NCBI RefSeq assembly: GCF_900289045.1
Contig: NZ_LT985188.1
Span: forward strand, 3,596,001 to 3,660,000
Length of the DNA: 64,000 nt
Direction of reading: 5' to 3'
Source: Micropruina glycogenica
GTDB lineage: Bacteria > Actinomycetota > Actinomycetes > Propionibacteriales > Propionibacteriaceae
Shown in pieces: positions 26,627 to 36,331 of this stretch (positions within the stretch are counted from its first letter, which is position 1; each line of letters opens with the position of its first letter). Under the pieces are notes generated by a model that was given only the letters and a program-made list of their open reading frames with translations, was not told the origin of the DNA and made no database searches. Position numbers and translations under genes: made by a program.

Positions 26627-27715
26627 ATGAGTACCTTCGTGTTGACCCGCTCCGCCCACCCGACGCCCGCCGACGAGCGCGCTGCGATCGTGGCGAAGCC
26701 GGTGTTCGGCGCGAACTTCACCGACCACATGGCCTTGGCCACCTGGACCACTGACGAGGGTTGGCACGACCGCGAGATCGTGGCTCGCCGTCCGTTCGAA
26801 CTGCACCCCGGTGCGGCGACGTTTCACTACGGGCAGGAGATCTTCGAAGGCCTGAAGGCGTTTCGGCAGCCGGACGGCAGCGTGGCCATCTTTCGTCCTG
26901 ACAAGAACGCTGCCCGGTTCGCGCTGTCGGCGCGGCGCCTCGCGATGGCCCCGGTCGACGAGGCCGACTTCGTTGCGGCGGTCAGCGAGTTGGTCGATCT
27001 CGACCGCGACTGGGTGCCCACGCCCGACGGTGAGCAGAGCCTGTACATCAGGCCCTTCGAGATCGCCAGCGAGACTCTCATCGGGGTGCGGGCGGCCAAC
27101 GAGTACACGTTCTGCGTGATCGCCTCGCCGGTGGGGCCGTACTACCCCGAGCCGGTCACCTTATGGGCCACACCGAACTTCACCCGGGCGGCCACCGGTG
27201 GCACCGGGGCGGCCAAGTGCGGCGGCAACTACGCGGCCAGCCTGCTCGCCGCCCGCGAGGCGGCCGAGCACGGCTGCCAGCAGGTGATCTGGTTGGACGG
27301 TGCCGAGCACCGCTGGGTCGAAGAGTGCGGCACGATGAACATTCTGTTCGTGACGGCCGCCGGTGAACTGGTCACCCCCGAACTCACCGGCACGATCTTG
27401 GACGGCGTCACCCGCGACTCGATCCTGACCCTGGCGCCCGACCACGGGCTGCGTCCGGTTCAGCGGCGTGTTGCGATCGATGAGGTGTTCGACGGGGTCG
27501 CCTCAGGGGCGATCACCGAGGTGTTCGCCTGCGGCACCGCGGCGGTGGTCACGCCCGTGGTCGGGTTCGCCGCACCGGGCGTGAACGGCGCCGACCGGCG
27601 GTTGACGGTGGGTGACGGCACCCCGGGCACGATCAGCCAGGCCATCAGGGCGCACCTGCTCGACATTCAGTACGGCCGGGTGCCCGACGTGCACGGCTGG
27701 CTGCACCACGTCTGA
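26627..27715 (+). CDS. ilvE: Branched-chain amino acid aminotransferase
   Basis: 362 residues, class IV PLP aminotransferase (type II, actinobacterial length). Substrate and PLP motifs: HYGQEIFEGLKAFRQPDGS, SLYIRPFEIASE, GGTGAAKCGGNYAASLLA with the Schiff-base Lys, and EECGTMNILFV. It interconverts Leu, Ile and Val with their 2-oxo acids using glutamate. Probably leaderless (see the -10 at 26615). Monocistronic; convergent with arcA with a hairpin repeat between. Confidence 0.93.
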   Translation: MSTFVLTRSAHPTPADERAAIVAKPVFGANFTDHMALATWTTDEGWHDREIVARRPFELHPGAATFHYGQEIFEGLKAFRQPDGSVAIFRPDKNAARFALSARRLAMAPVDEADFVAAVSELVDLDRDWVPTPDGEQSLYIRPFEIASETLIGVRAANEYTFCVIASPVGPYYPEPVTLWATPNFTRAATGGTGAAKCGGNYAASLLAAREAAEHGCQQVIWLDGAEHRWVEECGTMNILFVTAAGELVTPELTGTILDGVTRDSILTLAPDHGLRPVQRRVAIDEVFDGVASGAITEVFACGTAAVVTPVVGFAAPGVNGADRRLTVGDGTPGTISQAIRAHLLDIQYGRVPDVHGWLHHV

Positions 27716-27724
27716 GCTGAAACC

Positions 27725-27812
27725 GGGGACGGTTCTCTTTCCGGCCCACGTGCGTACGAGCTAGTCAGCGCGATTTGAAAGCTGAGAATGGGGCGAAAAG
27801 AGAACCGTCCCC
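27725..27812. repeat. GGGGACGGTTC inverted-repeat element between ilvE and arcA
   Basis: GGGGACGGTTCTCTTT at 27725-27740 is the reverse complement of AAAGAGAACCGTCCCC at 27797-27812, a perfect 16-bp stem with a loop of about 56 nt. It lies between two convergent genes and could act as a bidirectional terminator. The arms belong to the GGGGACGGTTC family also at 9.5, 52.1 and 62.2 kb. Confidence 0.75.
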
Positions 27813-27837
27813 GATTCAGCTCACCCGCGAACGGGCG

Positions 27838-29040
27838 TCACAGCGAGTCGCGGCTGATCGGGCACGACATGCACCGCGGACCGCCCCGGCCCGACCCCAG
27901 CTCTGAACCCGAGATCGCGATCACCTCGATGCCGGCCGCCGCCAGCCGCTCGTTGGTCTCGACGTTGCGCTCGTAGGCGATCGCCACCCGCGGCTCGATC
28001 GCCAGGGTGTTGTTGCCGTCGTCCCACTGTTCGCGCTCGGCGGTGACGGGGTCGAGGCCCGTGTCGATCAGCCGCAATCGGTCGATGCCCATCGCACGGG
28101 CGGCGGCGTCCAGGAAGGGCTCCATCGGTTCGATGACGAGGTCGCCGTCCTCGTCCAACTTGATCGTGACGGCGCCCAATCGATGCGCGACGTTGGGGTA
28201 CATCACCATCGCGTCGCGATCGACCATCGTGCAGATCGTGTCGAGGTGCATGGTCGCCCGATCCTGGTCGATCGGTACGGCGAGCACGGTGTGCGCCAGG
28301 CCCTCGACGAAGGCGGTGCGGGCCAGCCGTTCGGCCCCGGCCGGCCGGGTGCGTTCGCCCACCCCGACCGCCAGCACACCCTCGCCCAGCGCGAGCACGT
28401 CGCCGCCTTCGAGAAACTCCTTGTCCCAGCCGTGAATGCGGTCGACGCCGCGAAACCGGGGGTGAAACTGGTAGATCAGTTCGGTGAGCTGCGTCTCGCG
28501 CCGCCGGGCGGGCATGGCCAGTGCGGTGATCGTCACATGGTCGCCCACCCACACGCTCGAGTCACGGGTGAACAGCAGGTTGGGCAGCGGGTCGATCAGA
28601 AAGTCGTCCGGCGCGTGTAAGGCGGCCACCAGGCTGCCGGTGTTCGAGATCTCGTCGTTGCGCAGTCCGGCCATCATGATCTCGGCCAACTCATCAGGCC
28701 CCTGGTCGGCGGCCAGGTCGACCAGGTACCGGCGCAGCGTGTCGCCCAGCCGCAGGTCGGTCATGGTGTGGTCGATCGCCACCTGCCGGGCCTCGGGGTC
28801 GTGCAGGGTCTCGGTGAGCAGTTCGCTCAAATAGAGCACCTCGACGCCGCGGCCGCGCAGGGCGTCCGCGAAGGCGTCGTGCTCGGCCTGGGCACGGTCG
28901 ACCCACGGCAGTCCGTCGAACAGCAGCGCGTCGTTGTTGCGGGGCGTCAGGCGGCGCAGTTCGTTACCGGGACGGTGCAGCATCACGGTGCGCAGCCGTC
29001 CGACTTCAGAGCGGACGCCCGGAGCGGGGAGTTCGGTCAT
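27838..29040 (-). CDS. arcA: Arginine deiminase (resident-type copy)
   Basis: 400 residues. Guanidino-group-modifying fold with [39 protein letters not shown] (catalytic His) and the nucleophile in [12 protein letters not shown]. It converts arginine to citrulline and ammonia in the arginine deiminase pathway. No arcB or arcC is adjacent. A second, clearly diverged arcA lies at 35116-36318; this copy uses TTT codons and is flanked by the resident repeats, unlike the second one. TAGGGT 7 nt before the ATG (29048-29053) suggests a leaderless transcript. Confidence 0.93.
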   Translation of the reverse strand: MTELPAPGVRSEVGRLRTVMLHRPGNELRRLTPRNNDALLFDGLPWVDRAQAEHDAFADALRGRGVEVLYLSELLTETLHDPEARQVAIDHTMTDLRLGDTLRRYLVDLAADQGPDELAEIMMAGLRNDEISNTGSLVAALHAPDDFLIDPLPNLLFTRDSSVWVGDHVTITALAMPARRRETQLTELIYQFHPRFRGVDRIHGWDKEFLEGGDVLALGEGVLAVGVGERTRPAGAERLARTAFVEGLAHTVLAVPIDQDRATMHLDTICTMVDRDAMVMYPNVAHRLGAVTIKLDEDGDLVIEPMEPFLDAAARAMGIDRLRLIDTGLDPVTAEREQWDDGNNTLAIEPRVAIAYERNVETNERLAAAGIEVIAISGSELGSGRGGPRCMSCPISRDSL

Positions 29041-29083
29041 AGGCCACACCCTAGGGCCCCGTCGCGGCTGACACTATTGACCC

Positions 29084-29836
29084 ATGTCACAGACCGTTTC
29101 GGTGGTCGGCGGATCAGGTCGATTGGGCACCCTGGCGGTGCGGGCGCTGGCTGAGCTGGGCGCCGTAGCCGCTTCGATCTCGCGCCGCACCGGCTTCGAC
29201 CTGCAACGCTCGACCATGGACGACCTGACCCGCGCGCTCGCCGGCGTCGACGTGGTGGTCGACTGCTCGGACGCCACCGATCGCAAAGTCACCACCTTCG
29301 AGTCGTCGGCCCGGTCGCTGGCCGAAGCGGCCGCCCGCGCCGGCGTCAAGCATCTGGTGCTGGTCTCGATTGTGGGCGTCGACAAGCCGAGCCTGAAGGG
29401 CATGAGCTACTACCAGGGCAAGCTCGCCCAGGAGCGGGCTCTGACGGCCGGCACGGTGCCGGTCAGCATCGTCCGGAGCACGCAATGGTTCGGGTTCGCC
29501 GATCAGGTCTACCCGTCGGTACGCCTGGCCGGGGGCCGGTGGGGGCTGGCTCCGGCCATGCGCATGCAGCCGGTGTCGGGCGAGGCCGTCGCCGCGCGGC
29601 TGGCAGACGCGGCATTCGAGCCGCTGCCTGGGCAGCGGCTCGAACTGGCCGGGCCTGAGGTCACGTCGCTGGCCGACCTGATCCGCCGGGTCTGGCGCGC
29701 CCGGGGGCAGCAGGCCAGGGTCGCGCAAGTGCCGATTCCAGGGCTGAAGGGCTTCACGGACGGCGCTCTGCTGCCGGGCCCCGACGCCGAGATCGACCCG
29801 ACCACGATCGAGCAGTGGGTGGCGAGCTCGTCCTAG
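29084..29836 (+). CDS. NmrA-like NAD(P)-binding protein (atypical SDR)
   Basis: 250 residues. The Rossmann motif is VVGGSGRLGTLAVRALAELG (about residues 7-26), followed by HLVLVSIVGVDKPSLKGMSY with a YYQGK segment where SDRs have YxxxK. Proteins of this type act as NADPH-dependent reductases or redox sensors. It is divergent from arcA with a 43-bp gap and convergent with the typA stub. Substrate not assignable. Confidence 0.78.
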   Translation: MSQTVSVVGGSGRLGTLAVRALAELGAVAASISRRTGFDLQRSTMDDLTRALAGVDVVVDCSDATDRKVTTFESSARSLAEAAARAGVKHLVLVSIVGVDKPSLKGMSYYQGKLAQERALTAGTVPVSIVRSTQWFGFADQVYPSVRLAGGRWGLAPAMRMQPVSGEAVAARLADAAFEPLPGQRLELAGPEVTSLADLIRRVWRARGQQARVAQVPIPGLKGFTDGALLPGPDAEIDPTTIEQWVASSS

Positions 29837-29927
29837 CCCCACCGCTGGTCGAGCAACGTTGACGTCCGCCCTGGTCGAGGCCCACGACGGCGCCGGGGTT
29901 GGACGGGCTCGACCAGCGGTGCGGCGC

Positions 29928-30596
29928 TCAGGCCTTCTTGGCCCGGTTGCGGGCCTTGGCGCGTTCGTTGGCGTCGAGCAGCACCTTGCGCAGCCGCACG
30001 TGCGACGGAGTGACCTCGAGGCACTCGTCCTCGCGGCAGAACTCCAGCGCCTGCTCGAGCGAATGCGCCCGCGCCGGAATCAGCCGCTCCAACTCGTCGC
30101 CGGTGGACGAGCGCACGTTGGTGAGCTTCTTCTCTTTGGTCGGGTTGACGTCCATGTCTTCGTTGCGGGGGTTCTCGCCCACGATCATGCCCTCGTAGAC
30201 CTCTTCGGTCGGGCCCACAAACATCACCCCGCGCTCCTGCAGGTTGAACAGGGCGTACGAGGTGACCACCCCGGTGCGGTCGGCCACCAGCGAACCGCTG
30301 GAGCGGGTGACGATCTCGCCCGCCCACGGCTCGTAGCCCTCGAACACGTGGTGCATGATGCCGGTGCCGCGGGTCTGGGTCAGAAACTCGGTGCGAAAGC
30401 CGATCAGCCCGCGGGCGGGCAGCACGAACTCCATGCGCACCCAGCCGGTGCCGTGGTTGATCATCTGCTCCATGCGCGAGCGGCGGGTGCCCATCAGTTG
30501 GGTCACGGTGCCGACGTGCTCGTCGGGAATGTCGACGGTCAGCCGCTCGAACGGCTCATGCACCTTGCCGTCCACCACCCGGGTCAGCACCTGCGG
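29928..30596 (-). pseudogene. typA: 3' stub of resident typA (BipA), residues about 402 to the end
   Basis: Encodes [20 protein letters not shown] through KARNRAKKA with a proper stop at 29928, equivalent to the last 219 residues of the 620-residue TypA. It has no start: at 30589-30596 the octamer ACCTGCGG is shared with ald, and beyond it the sequence is inverted ald DNA. The stub differs in many codons from the full-length typA at 42303-44165 and uses the flank's codon style (TTT, GAA), so it is taken as the remains of the resident gene. It cannot make TypA. Confidence 0.88.
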
Positions 30597-31457
30597 GCCG
30601 GCCAGGTGCTGTTCACCTACCTGCACCTGGCCGCCGACCAGCCCCAGACCGAGGCGTTGCTGCACTCCGGGACCACCGCGATCGCCTACGAGACCGTGCA
30701 GACCGACACCGGCGCGCTGCCGCTGCTGCGGCCGATGAGCGAGGTGGCCGGACGGCTCTCGGTGCTGGCCGGCACCCACGCCCTGATGAAGCACGCCGGC
30801 GGCGACGGCGTCCTGCTACCCGGCGTTCCCGGTGTCACCCCGGGCAAGGTCGTGGTGATCGGCGGCGGCGTCGCCGGCCTGAATGCGGCCCAGATCGCCC
30901 ACGGACTGCGCGCCGACGTCACCATCATCGACATCAGCACCGACCGGTTGGTGCAGCTCGACTCGGAGTTCACCGGCCAGGTGAAGACCCAGATGTCGAC
31001 GGCCTACGCCATCGAACGGGCCATCGGCGAGGCCGACCTGGTGATCGGTTCGGTGCTGGTTCCGGGCGCCCGCGCCCCCAAGCTGGTAACCAACGACATG
31101 GTGGCCAAGGCCAAGCCGGGCTCGGTCTTCGTCGACATCGCCGTCGACCAGGGCGGCTGCTTCGCGGACACCCACGCCACCACCCACGCCGAACCCACCT
31201 ACCGGGTGCACGACGCAGTGTTCTACGCGGTGGCCAACATGCCCGGTGCGGTTCCGGTCACCTCCACCTACGCGCTGACCAACGCCACGCTGCCCTACGT
31301 CACCCGGATCGCGGACGCCGGCTGGCTCGACGCCCTGCGTGCCGACCGCACCCTGGCCAGGGGCCTGTCCACCATCGAGGGCACGCTCACCAGCCAGCCG
31401 GTCGCCGAGGCCTGGGGTCACTCGTTCACCCCGATCCAGCACGTGCTCGTCGCCTGA
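30591..31457 (+). pseudogene. ald: 5'-truncated alanine dehydrogenase (left-arm copy)
   Basis: Frame begins [19 protein letters not shown] inside the gene and runs to the normal stop at 31457 (289 codons), lacking the first 80-odd residues and the start. The intact copy is at 40536-41654 on the other strand. NAD-binding VVIGGGVAGLNAAQIAHGL is present but the N-terminal substrate domain is cut, so no active enzyme is expected. Confidence 0.88.
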
Positions 31458-31474
31458 GGCCGCACCCTCCACCC

Positions 31475-31541
31475 GGACGCCGCCCAGGCGTCCGCTACCC
31501 CCAACGGTTCTCCGGCCCGCCGCCCCCGCGGCGGGGGCCGG
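31475..31541 (+). terminator. Paired strong hairpins between ald and cycA (left arm)
   Basis: Hairpin one is GGACGCC-5 nt-GGCGTCC (31475-31493). Hairpin two is CCGG-CCCGCCGC, a CCCC loop, then GCGGCGGG-GG-CCGG (31512-31541). No U-tract follows, so they may attenuate or stabilise the mRNA between ald and cycA. The same structures lie in the right arm at 40452-40518. Confidence 0.5.
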
Positions 31542-31600
31542 GGACCCGAACCGGCGGGCGCACGTCCGCCTGCCCGAGGAATGAAGACGAAGGAGTTTTC

Positions 31601-33262
31601 ATGACCCCCAAGACCCGCACCACCCACCCCACCAACGGCCGCCCCCCGACCGACCCAGCACCCGAGGGGCACGACCACCTCGACCGCGCCCTGGGCAACC
31701 GTCACCTGCAGATGATCGCCATCGGCGGCGCCATCGGCACCGGCCTGTTCATGGGCTCGGGCAAGACCATCTCGCTGGCCGGCCCGTCGATCCTGCTCGT
31801 CTACGCCATCATCGGCGGCTTCCTGTTCTTCGTCATGCGTGCGATGGGCGAGTTGCTGCTGTCGAACCTGCAGTACAAGTCGTTCCGCGACATCGCCGAG
31901 GACGTGCTGGGCCCCTGGGCCGGCTTCTTCGCCGGCTGGACGTACTGGTTCTGCTGGATCGTGATCGGCGTCGCCGACCTGACCGCCGTCACCGCGTACG
32001 TGTCGTACTGGTTCCCCGACCTGCCCAAGTGGGTGGCGGCCACCAGCCTGGTGGTGCTGCTGCTGGTGCTGAACCTGGTCACGGTGAAGCTGTTCGGCGA
32101 GATCGAGTTCTGGTTCGCGCTGATCAAGATCGTCGCCATCGTCGCCCTGATCGGCGTCGCCGTCGTCATGGGCGCCGGCCCGTTCGAGGTAGGCGTCGTC
32201 AACGCGGCCCAGTTCGTGCCCTACGCGGTCCTGGGGTTCTTCGCCGGCGTGTTCGTCGACCGGTGGCCGCGCCGGACCGTCCTGGTCTGGGCAGGGATCG
32301 GTCGCGCGGTGTCGCTGGCGTTGATCCCGTTGCTGTGGTGGCTCGGAGTGCTGCAGGTGTGGCTGCTGGTCTGCCTACTGCTGGTGTTCGGGGCGTTCGC
32401 CGTGTTCGGGTTCGCCGCAACCCAGTCGTTCCTGCCCCGGTTGGTGCCGCGGGACGGCCTCGTGCGTGCCAACGCCCGGCTCGATCAGGCCGACAACACC
32501 GCCCAGACGCTTGGGCCGACCATCGGTGGCGGGCTGGTCGGCGTACTGGGTGCGCCGGTCGCGCTGCTCGTCGACTCGGTCAGCTACCTGGCCGAGGCGG
32601 CGCTGAACGCGTCCCTGCGGGTGGACGAGCCACGGCGGCCCCGGCGTCAGGCTCGCTTGCGCACCGAGCTGGGCGAGGGCTGGCGGGCCACCTACCGGCA
32701 CCCCACGCTGGGGCCCCTGGCGGTCTCGACGCACGTCTGGTTCGTGGCCAACGGGATGGGGCTGACGGTGCTGTCGCTGCTGACCCTGCGCACGATGGGG
32801 CTCTCGGCGATCGGCTACGGCCTGCTGCTCACCACCGTCGGGTTCGCCGCCCTGCTGGGAGCCACGCTGGCGCCCGGGCTGGGCTCCCGGCTCGGCACCG
32901 GATGGGCGGTGATCGCGTCCCTGGTCCTGTATCCGCCGGCCTGGCTGCTGGTCGCGGCCGCGCCGTCCGCGCCCGCGCTTCTGTTCGTTGCGATGGTGCT
33001 GCACGGCTTCGCCGGGGGAGTGGAGAACCCCAACTCGCTCGGCTACCGGCAGGCCGTCACCCCCGACGGCCTGCTCGGCCGGGTCAACGGGATCATCCGT
33101 TCGGCCAACCGCACCATGGGTGCTCTCGGCGCCCTGCTGGGCGGGGCCGTGGTCGGCCTGGTCGGCACCGGCCCGGCCCTCGCGACGGTGATCGTCCTGT
33201 TCACCTTCGCCCTGGGGATCGCCGCCCTGTCACCACTGCGGACGGCGCGGCTGCCCGGCTAG
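31601..33262 (+). CDS. In-frame chimera: CycA N-terminus fused to the C-terminal part of an MFS exporter
   Basis: 553 codons, SD GAAGGAG before the ATG. Residues 1-190 are identical to the start of the intact CycA (RHLQMIAIGGAIGTGLFMGS). After VAVVM the sequence switches to GAGPFEVGVVNAAQFVPYAV, an MFS efflux transporter of the MFS_3/EntS type that lacks its first helix and start; FVDRWPRR is the MFS loop 2-3 motif. The join is at about 32171, where the inverted repeat ends. The frame is kept by the fusion. The TAG stop lies inside the CTAG target duplication of the downstream IS. Whether the 17-helix chimera folds or works is unknown; it is probably non-functional. Confidence 0.8.
   Translation: MTPKTRTTHPTNGRPPTDPAPEGHDHLDRALGNRHLQMIAIGGAIGTGLFMGSGKTISLAGPSILLVYAIIGGFLFFVMRAMGELLLSNLQYKSFRDIAEDVLGPWAGFFAGWTYWFCWIVIGVADLTAVTAYVSYWFPDLPKWVAATSLVVLLLVLNLVTVKLFGEIEFWFALIKIVAIVALIGVAVVMGAGPFEVGVVNAAQFVPYAVLGFFAGVFVDRWPRRTVLVWAGIGRAVSLALIPLLWWLGVLQVWLLVCLLLVFGAFAVFGFAATQSFLPRLVPRDGLVRANARLDQADNTAQTLGPTIGGGLVGVLGAPVALLVDSVSYLAEAALNASLRVDEPRRPRRQARLRTELGEGWRATYRHPTLGPLAVSTHVWFVANGMGLTVLSLLTLRTMGLSAIGYGLLLTTVGFAALLGATLAPGLGSRLGTGWAVIASLVLYPPAWLLVAAAPSAPALLFVAMVLHGFAGGVENPNSLGYRQAVTPDGLLGRVNGIIRSANRTMGALGALLGGAVVGLVGTGPALATVIVLFTFALGIAALSPLRTARLPG
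33259..33262. repeat. CTAG target-site duplication, left of IS1182-family element
   Basis: CTAG here and at 35105-35108 directly flank the element. Here it also supplies the TAG stop of the MFS frame; before insertion the same CTAG would have ended that frame. Confidence 0.8.
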
Positions 33263-35104
33263 GAGACTGCTGAACAATTCGCCTGCGTGCCGCGCGACCT
33301 GATTGGTGGTCGGCTGGAATTCTTGGGTGGTGCAGGGTGAGTGGAGTCCGCAGCGGGACGTGTTGGATGTGGAGTCGTTGGCGGGGCATCTGCTGGCGGA
33401 GGGCAGCGTGTTCCGCTTCCTGGCCGAGCATCGGCAGCGGTTGTTCCCGGACGCGTTGTTCGCTGACTTGTTCCCCTCAGGCCGTGGACGGCCCTCGATC
33501 CCGGGCGAGGTGATCGCGTCGGTGATCGTGCTGCAGTCCCTTCATGGGTTGTCGGACCGGGAAGCGGTCGAGGCGCTCACGTTCGACCTGCGGTGGAAAG
33601 CAGCGTGCGGGTTCCCGATCGACGCGAAGGGGTTCGATGCGTCGTCGTTGACGGTGTGGCGGCGTCGGCTGGCGTCCAGCGGGCGGCCGCAGCGGATCTT
33701 TGAGGTGGTCCGGGACGTGATCGCCGCGACGGGTGCGGTGAAAGGTCGTCAGCGGCGGGCGTTGGATTCGACGATCCTGGATGATGCGGTGGCCCGACAG
33801 GACACCGTCACCCAGCTGATCGCCCAGGTCCGCCGGGTGGGCCGGGAGGTGCCCGGCGCCCATCAGGTGATCGGCGAGCGGTGCACTCGGCTGGCCGCGT
33901 TGACCGGGCAGGGCTACGACTCCACCGCGAAACCGCGGATCGCGTGGGACGACGCCCAGGCCCGCGACGAGTTGGTGACCGCACTCGTGAACGACGCCCT
34001 TGCCCTGCTCGACGGCCTTGATGTCGAGACGATCACTGCCGCTGGCGGCAAGCCGGCCGAGGCGATCGCCCTACTCGCGTTGGTCGCCGGGCAGGATGTC
34101 GAACCGGCCGAAGACTCTGACGGCACCGATGGCCAGTGGCGGATCGCCCGGCGGGTCGCCCCGGATCGGGTCATCTCGACCGTCGACCCGGAGGCGCGGC
34201 ATGCGCACAAGACAGTGGAACGTCGCCAGGACGGGTTCAAGGCCCACGTGGTGGTCGAGCCCGACACCGGGCTGGCCACGATGGTTGAGCTGACCAAGGC
34301 TGCCGGCCCAGACAACAGCGACGCCACTGTCGGTGCCCGTCTCGTGGTCGCCGATCCGACCATCGATACCGGCGCGGTTGAGGTGTTGGGTGATTCGGCC
34401 TACGCCACCGGAGACATGCTGCACACGCTCGAGGGCAAGGGGTGGGCAGCGCTGGTGAAACCGTGGCCGACCCGGCCCGCCGTCGCCGGCGGGTTCGGCA
34501 ACGACGACTTCACCCATGACCCGGCCGCCGGCACCCTGACCTGCCCGGCCGGGATCACCAAGACGATCACCAAGACACGTAAGGCGGTGTTCGGCATCGC
34601 CTGCCGAGCCTGCCCGTTCAGGCAGCGGTGCACCACCGCGGCGAAGGGTCGCACCATCCAGTTGCACCCTCACGACTTGCTGCAACGTCAGCACCGTCAG
34701 CGGGCCCTCGACGCCGACTTCCAGGCCACCTATCGGCAGCACCGGCCCATGGTCGAACGCACGATCGCCTGGCTCACCCGAGGCAGCCGGAAGGTGCCCT
34801 ACCGAGGCGTGGACAGGAACAACAACTGGCTCCACAATCGGATCGCAGCGATCAACCTGCGCCGACTCCTCGCCCTTGGCCTGACCCACGGACCGACCGG
34901 CTGGACGATCGCCTGACCCACCGCCCCGGACAGGGCATACAACCCAGCCAAACAGCGCCCACGACGGACCCCAGACGGGCGGCACGACACCGTCGTCGCG
35001 ATCAAGGGCACTGACCCAAACTCGCCGCTCGACGACCCTGGCGGCGTCCCGCCCGCCTCACACGCCCACCACGCCCTCAAAATGGCGCCTTGTTCAGCAG
35101 ACTC
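33263..35104 (+). mobile_element. IS1182-family insertion sequence, complete
   Basis: 1,842 bp with imperfect terminal inverted repeats: left end GAGACTGCTGAACAATTCGC, right end (reverse complement) GAGTCTGCTGAACAAGGCGC. Both ends are flanked by CTAG, a palindromic 4-bp target of the kind used by this family. One transposase gene is inside. The right 190 bp after the transposase are non-coding. It separates the convergent MFS and arcA genes and looks intact. Confidence 0.88.
33330..34916 (+). CDS. IS1182-family DDE transposase
   Basis: 528 residues from GTG 33330 (VQGEWSPQRDVLDVESLAGH). N-terminal DUF772 region FPSGRGRPSIPGEVIASVIV, then the DDE core with RRALDSTILDDAV (first Asp), VLGDSAYATGDML (second Asp) and the C-terminal VERTIAWLTRGSRKVPYRGV with the Glu, plus a CRACPFRQRC zinc-like motif. 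Full length, no internal stop. A TTG nine codons upstream is an alternative start. Confidence 0.88.
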   Translation: MQGEWSPQRDVLDVESLAGHLLAEGSVFRFLAEHRQRLFPDALFADLFPSGRGRPSIPGEVIASVIVLQSLHGLSDREAVEALTFDLRWKAACGFPIDAKGFDASSLTVWRRRLASSGRPQRIFEVVRDVIAATGAVKGRQRRALDSTILDDAVARQDTVTQLIAQVRRVGREVPGAHQVIGERCTRLAALTGQGYDSTAKPRIAWDDAQARDELVTALVNDALALLDGLDVETITAAGGKPAEAIALLALVAGQDVEPAEDSDGTDGQWRIARRVAPDRVISTVDPEARHAHKTVERRQDGFKAHVVVEPDTGLATMVELTKAAGPDNSDATVGARLVVADPTIDTGAVEVLGDSAYATGDMLHTLEGKGWAALVKPWPTRPAVAGGFGNDDFTHDPAAGTLTCPAGITKTITKTRKAVFGIACRACPFRQRCTTAAKGRTIQLHPHDLLQRQHRQRALDADFQATYRQHRPMVERTIAWLTRGSRKVPYRGVDRNNNWLHNRIAAINLRRLLALGLTHGPTGWTIA

Positions 35105-35115
35105 CTAGGCGGGTC

Positions 35116-36318
35116 TCACAGTGGGTCGCGGCTGATCGGGCACGACATGCACCGCGGCCCGCCACGGCCTGAGCCCAGTTCGGAACCGGCGATCGCGATC
35201 ACCTCGATGCCGGCGTCCGCCAACCGCTCATTGGTCTCCACGTTGCGTTCGTAGGCGATCGCGACCCGTGGCTCGATGGCCAGGGTGTTGTTGCCGTCGT
35301 CCCACTGCTCGCGTTCGGCGGTGACCGGATCGAGACCGGTGTCGATCAGCCGCAGGCGTTCGATGCCCATCGCCCGCGCGGCGGCGTCCAGGAAGTGCTC
35401 GATCGGCTCGATCACCAGGTCGCCGTCGGCGTCCGGCTTGATCGTGATCGCCGACAGCCGGTGCGCGACGTTGAGGTACATCACCATCGCGTCGACATCG
35501 ACCATGGTGCAGATCGTGTCCAGGTGCATGGTGGCCCGGTCCTGATCGATCGGCACCGCCAGCACGGTGTGCGCCAGGCCCAGCTCGAACGCCGTCCTGG
35601 CCAACCGCTCGGCGCCGGCCGGACGCGTCCGCTCGCCCACGCCGACGGCCAGCACGCCCTCGGCCAGCGCCAGCACGTCGCCGCCCTCGAGCAGTTCGGC
35701 GTCCCAGCCGTGGATGCGCTGCACGCCGGCGAAGCGCGGATGGAACTCGTAGATGAGTTCGGTGAGCTGGGTCTCACGCCTGCGGGCCGGCATGGCCAGC
35801 GACGTGATCGTGGCCCGGTCGCCGACCCACACACTGGAGTCCCTGGTGAACAGCAGGTTCGGCAGCGGGTCGATCAGGAAGTCGTCCGGTTCGTGCAGTG
35901 CCACCACCAGGCTGCCCGTCGAGGACACCTCGTCGGTGCGCAGGCCCGCCATCAGGATCTCGGCCAGTTCGCTGGGCCCCTGGTCGCCGAGCGCGTCGAC
36001 CAGGTAGCGGCGCAGGGTGTCGCCCAGGCGCAGGTCGGTCACCGTGTGCTCGATCGCCGACTGGCGGGCCTCGGGGTCGGCCAGTGTCTGCGTCAGCAGT
36101 TCGCTGAGGTACAGCACCTCGACGCCGCGGCCGCGCAGCACGTCGGCGAACGCGTCGTGTTCGGCCTGGGCCCGGTCGACCCAGGGTAGGCCGTCGAACA
36201 GCAGCGAGTCGTTGTTGCGCGGGGTGAGCCGACGCAGTTCGTTGCCCGGCCGGTGCAGCATCACGGTGCGCAGCCGGCCGACCTCGGAGCGGACGCCGGG
36301 CGTGGGCTGGTCAGTCAT
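35116..36318 (-). CDS. arcA: Arginine deiminase (second, donor-type copy)
   Basis: 400 residues, colinear with the resident ArcA at 27838-29040 and clearly homologous throughout, but diverged in sequence. All active-site motifs are kept ([37 protein letters not shown]). It has no TTT codons, unlike the resident copy. The -10 TAGGGT sits 6 nt before the ATG (36325-36330), and an IS5-family element has inserted directly upstream of it, replacing the native -35 region, so expression may be altered or lost. Confidence 0.92.
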   Translation of the reverse strand: MTDQPTPGVRSEVGRLRTVMLHRPGNELRRLTPRNNDSLLFDGLPWVDRAQAEHDAFADVLRGRGVEVLYLSELLTQTLADPEARQSAIEHTVTDLRLGDTLRRYLVDALGDQGPSELAEILMAGLRTDEVSSTGSLVVALHEPDDFLIDPLPNLLFTRDSSVWVGDRATITSLAMPARRRETQLTELIYEFHPRFAGVQRIHGWDAELLEGGDVLALAEGVLAVGVGERTRPAGAERLARTAFELGLAHTVLAVPIDQDRATMHLDTICTMVDVDAMVMYLNVAHRLSAITIKPDADGDLVIEPIEHFLDAAARAMGIERLRLIDTGLDPVTAEREQWDDGNNTLAIEPRVAIAYERNVETNERLADAGIEVIAIAGSELGSGRGGPRCMSCPISRDPL

Positions 36319-36324
36319 GGCGAC

Positions 36325-36331
36325 ACCCTAG
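36325..36331 (-). promoter_or_regulatory. arcA -10 hexamer at the edge of the IS5-family element
   Basis: TAGGGT on the minus strand (36325-36330), 6 nt before the ATG. The CTAG target duplication (36328-36331) overlaps it, so insertion kept the hexamer but removed whatever lay upstream. The resident arcA has the same TAGGGT (29048-29053). Confidence 0.5.

Larger units (their letters stand above)
30589..32171. repeat. Large inverted repeat, left arm (ald 3' part, spacer, cycA 5' part)
   Basis: 1,583 bp matching the reverse complement of 39822-41404 over its whole length with no indels. I found two differences, at 31708 (G against A in the other arm, read in the same sense) and 31853 (T against C), both silent leucine codon changes in cycA. 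The arms enclose 7,650 bp. The outer end joins typA at the octamer ACCTGCGG; the inner end joins an MFS gene at about 32171. Confidence 0.93.

Noticed and set aside
29859-31457. 532-codon plus-strand frame through the typA stub into ald
   Set aside because: The 5' part is antisense to typA; only the ald portion after the joint at about 30591 is real coding sequence and it has no start.
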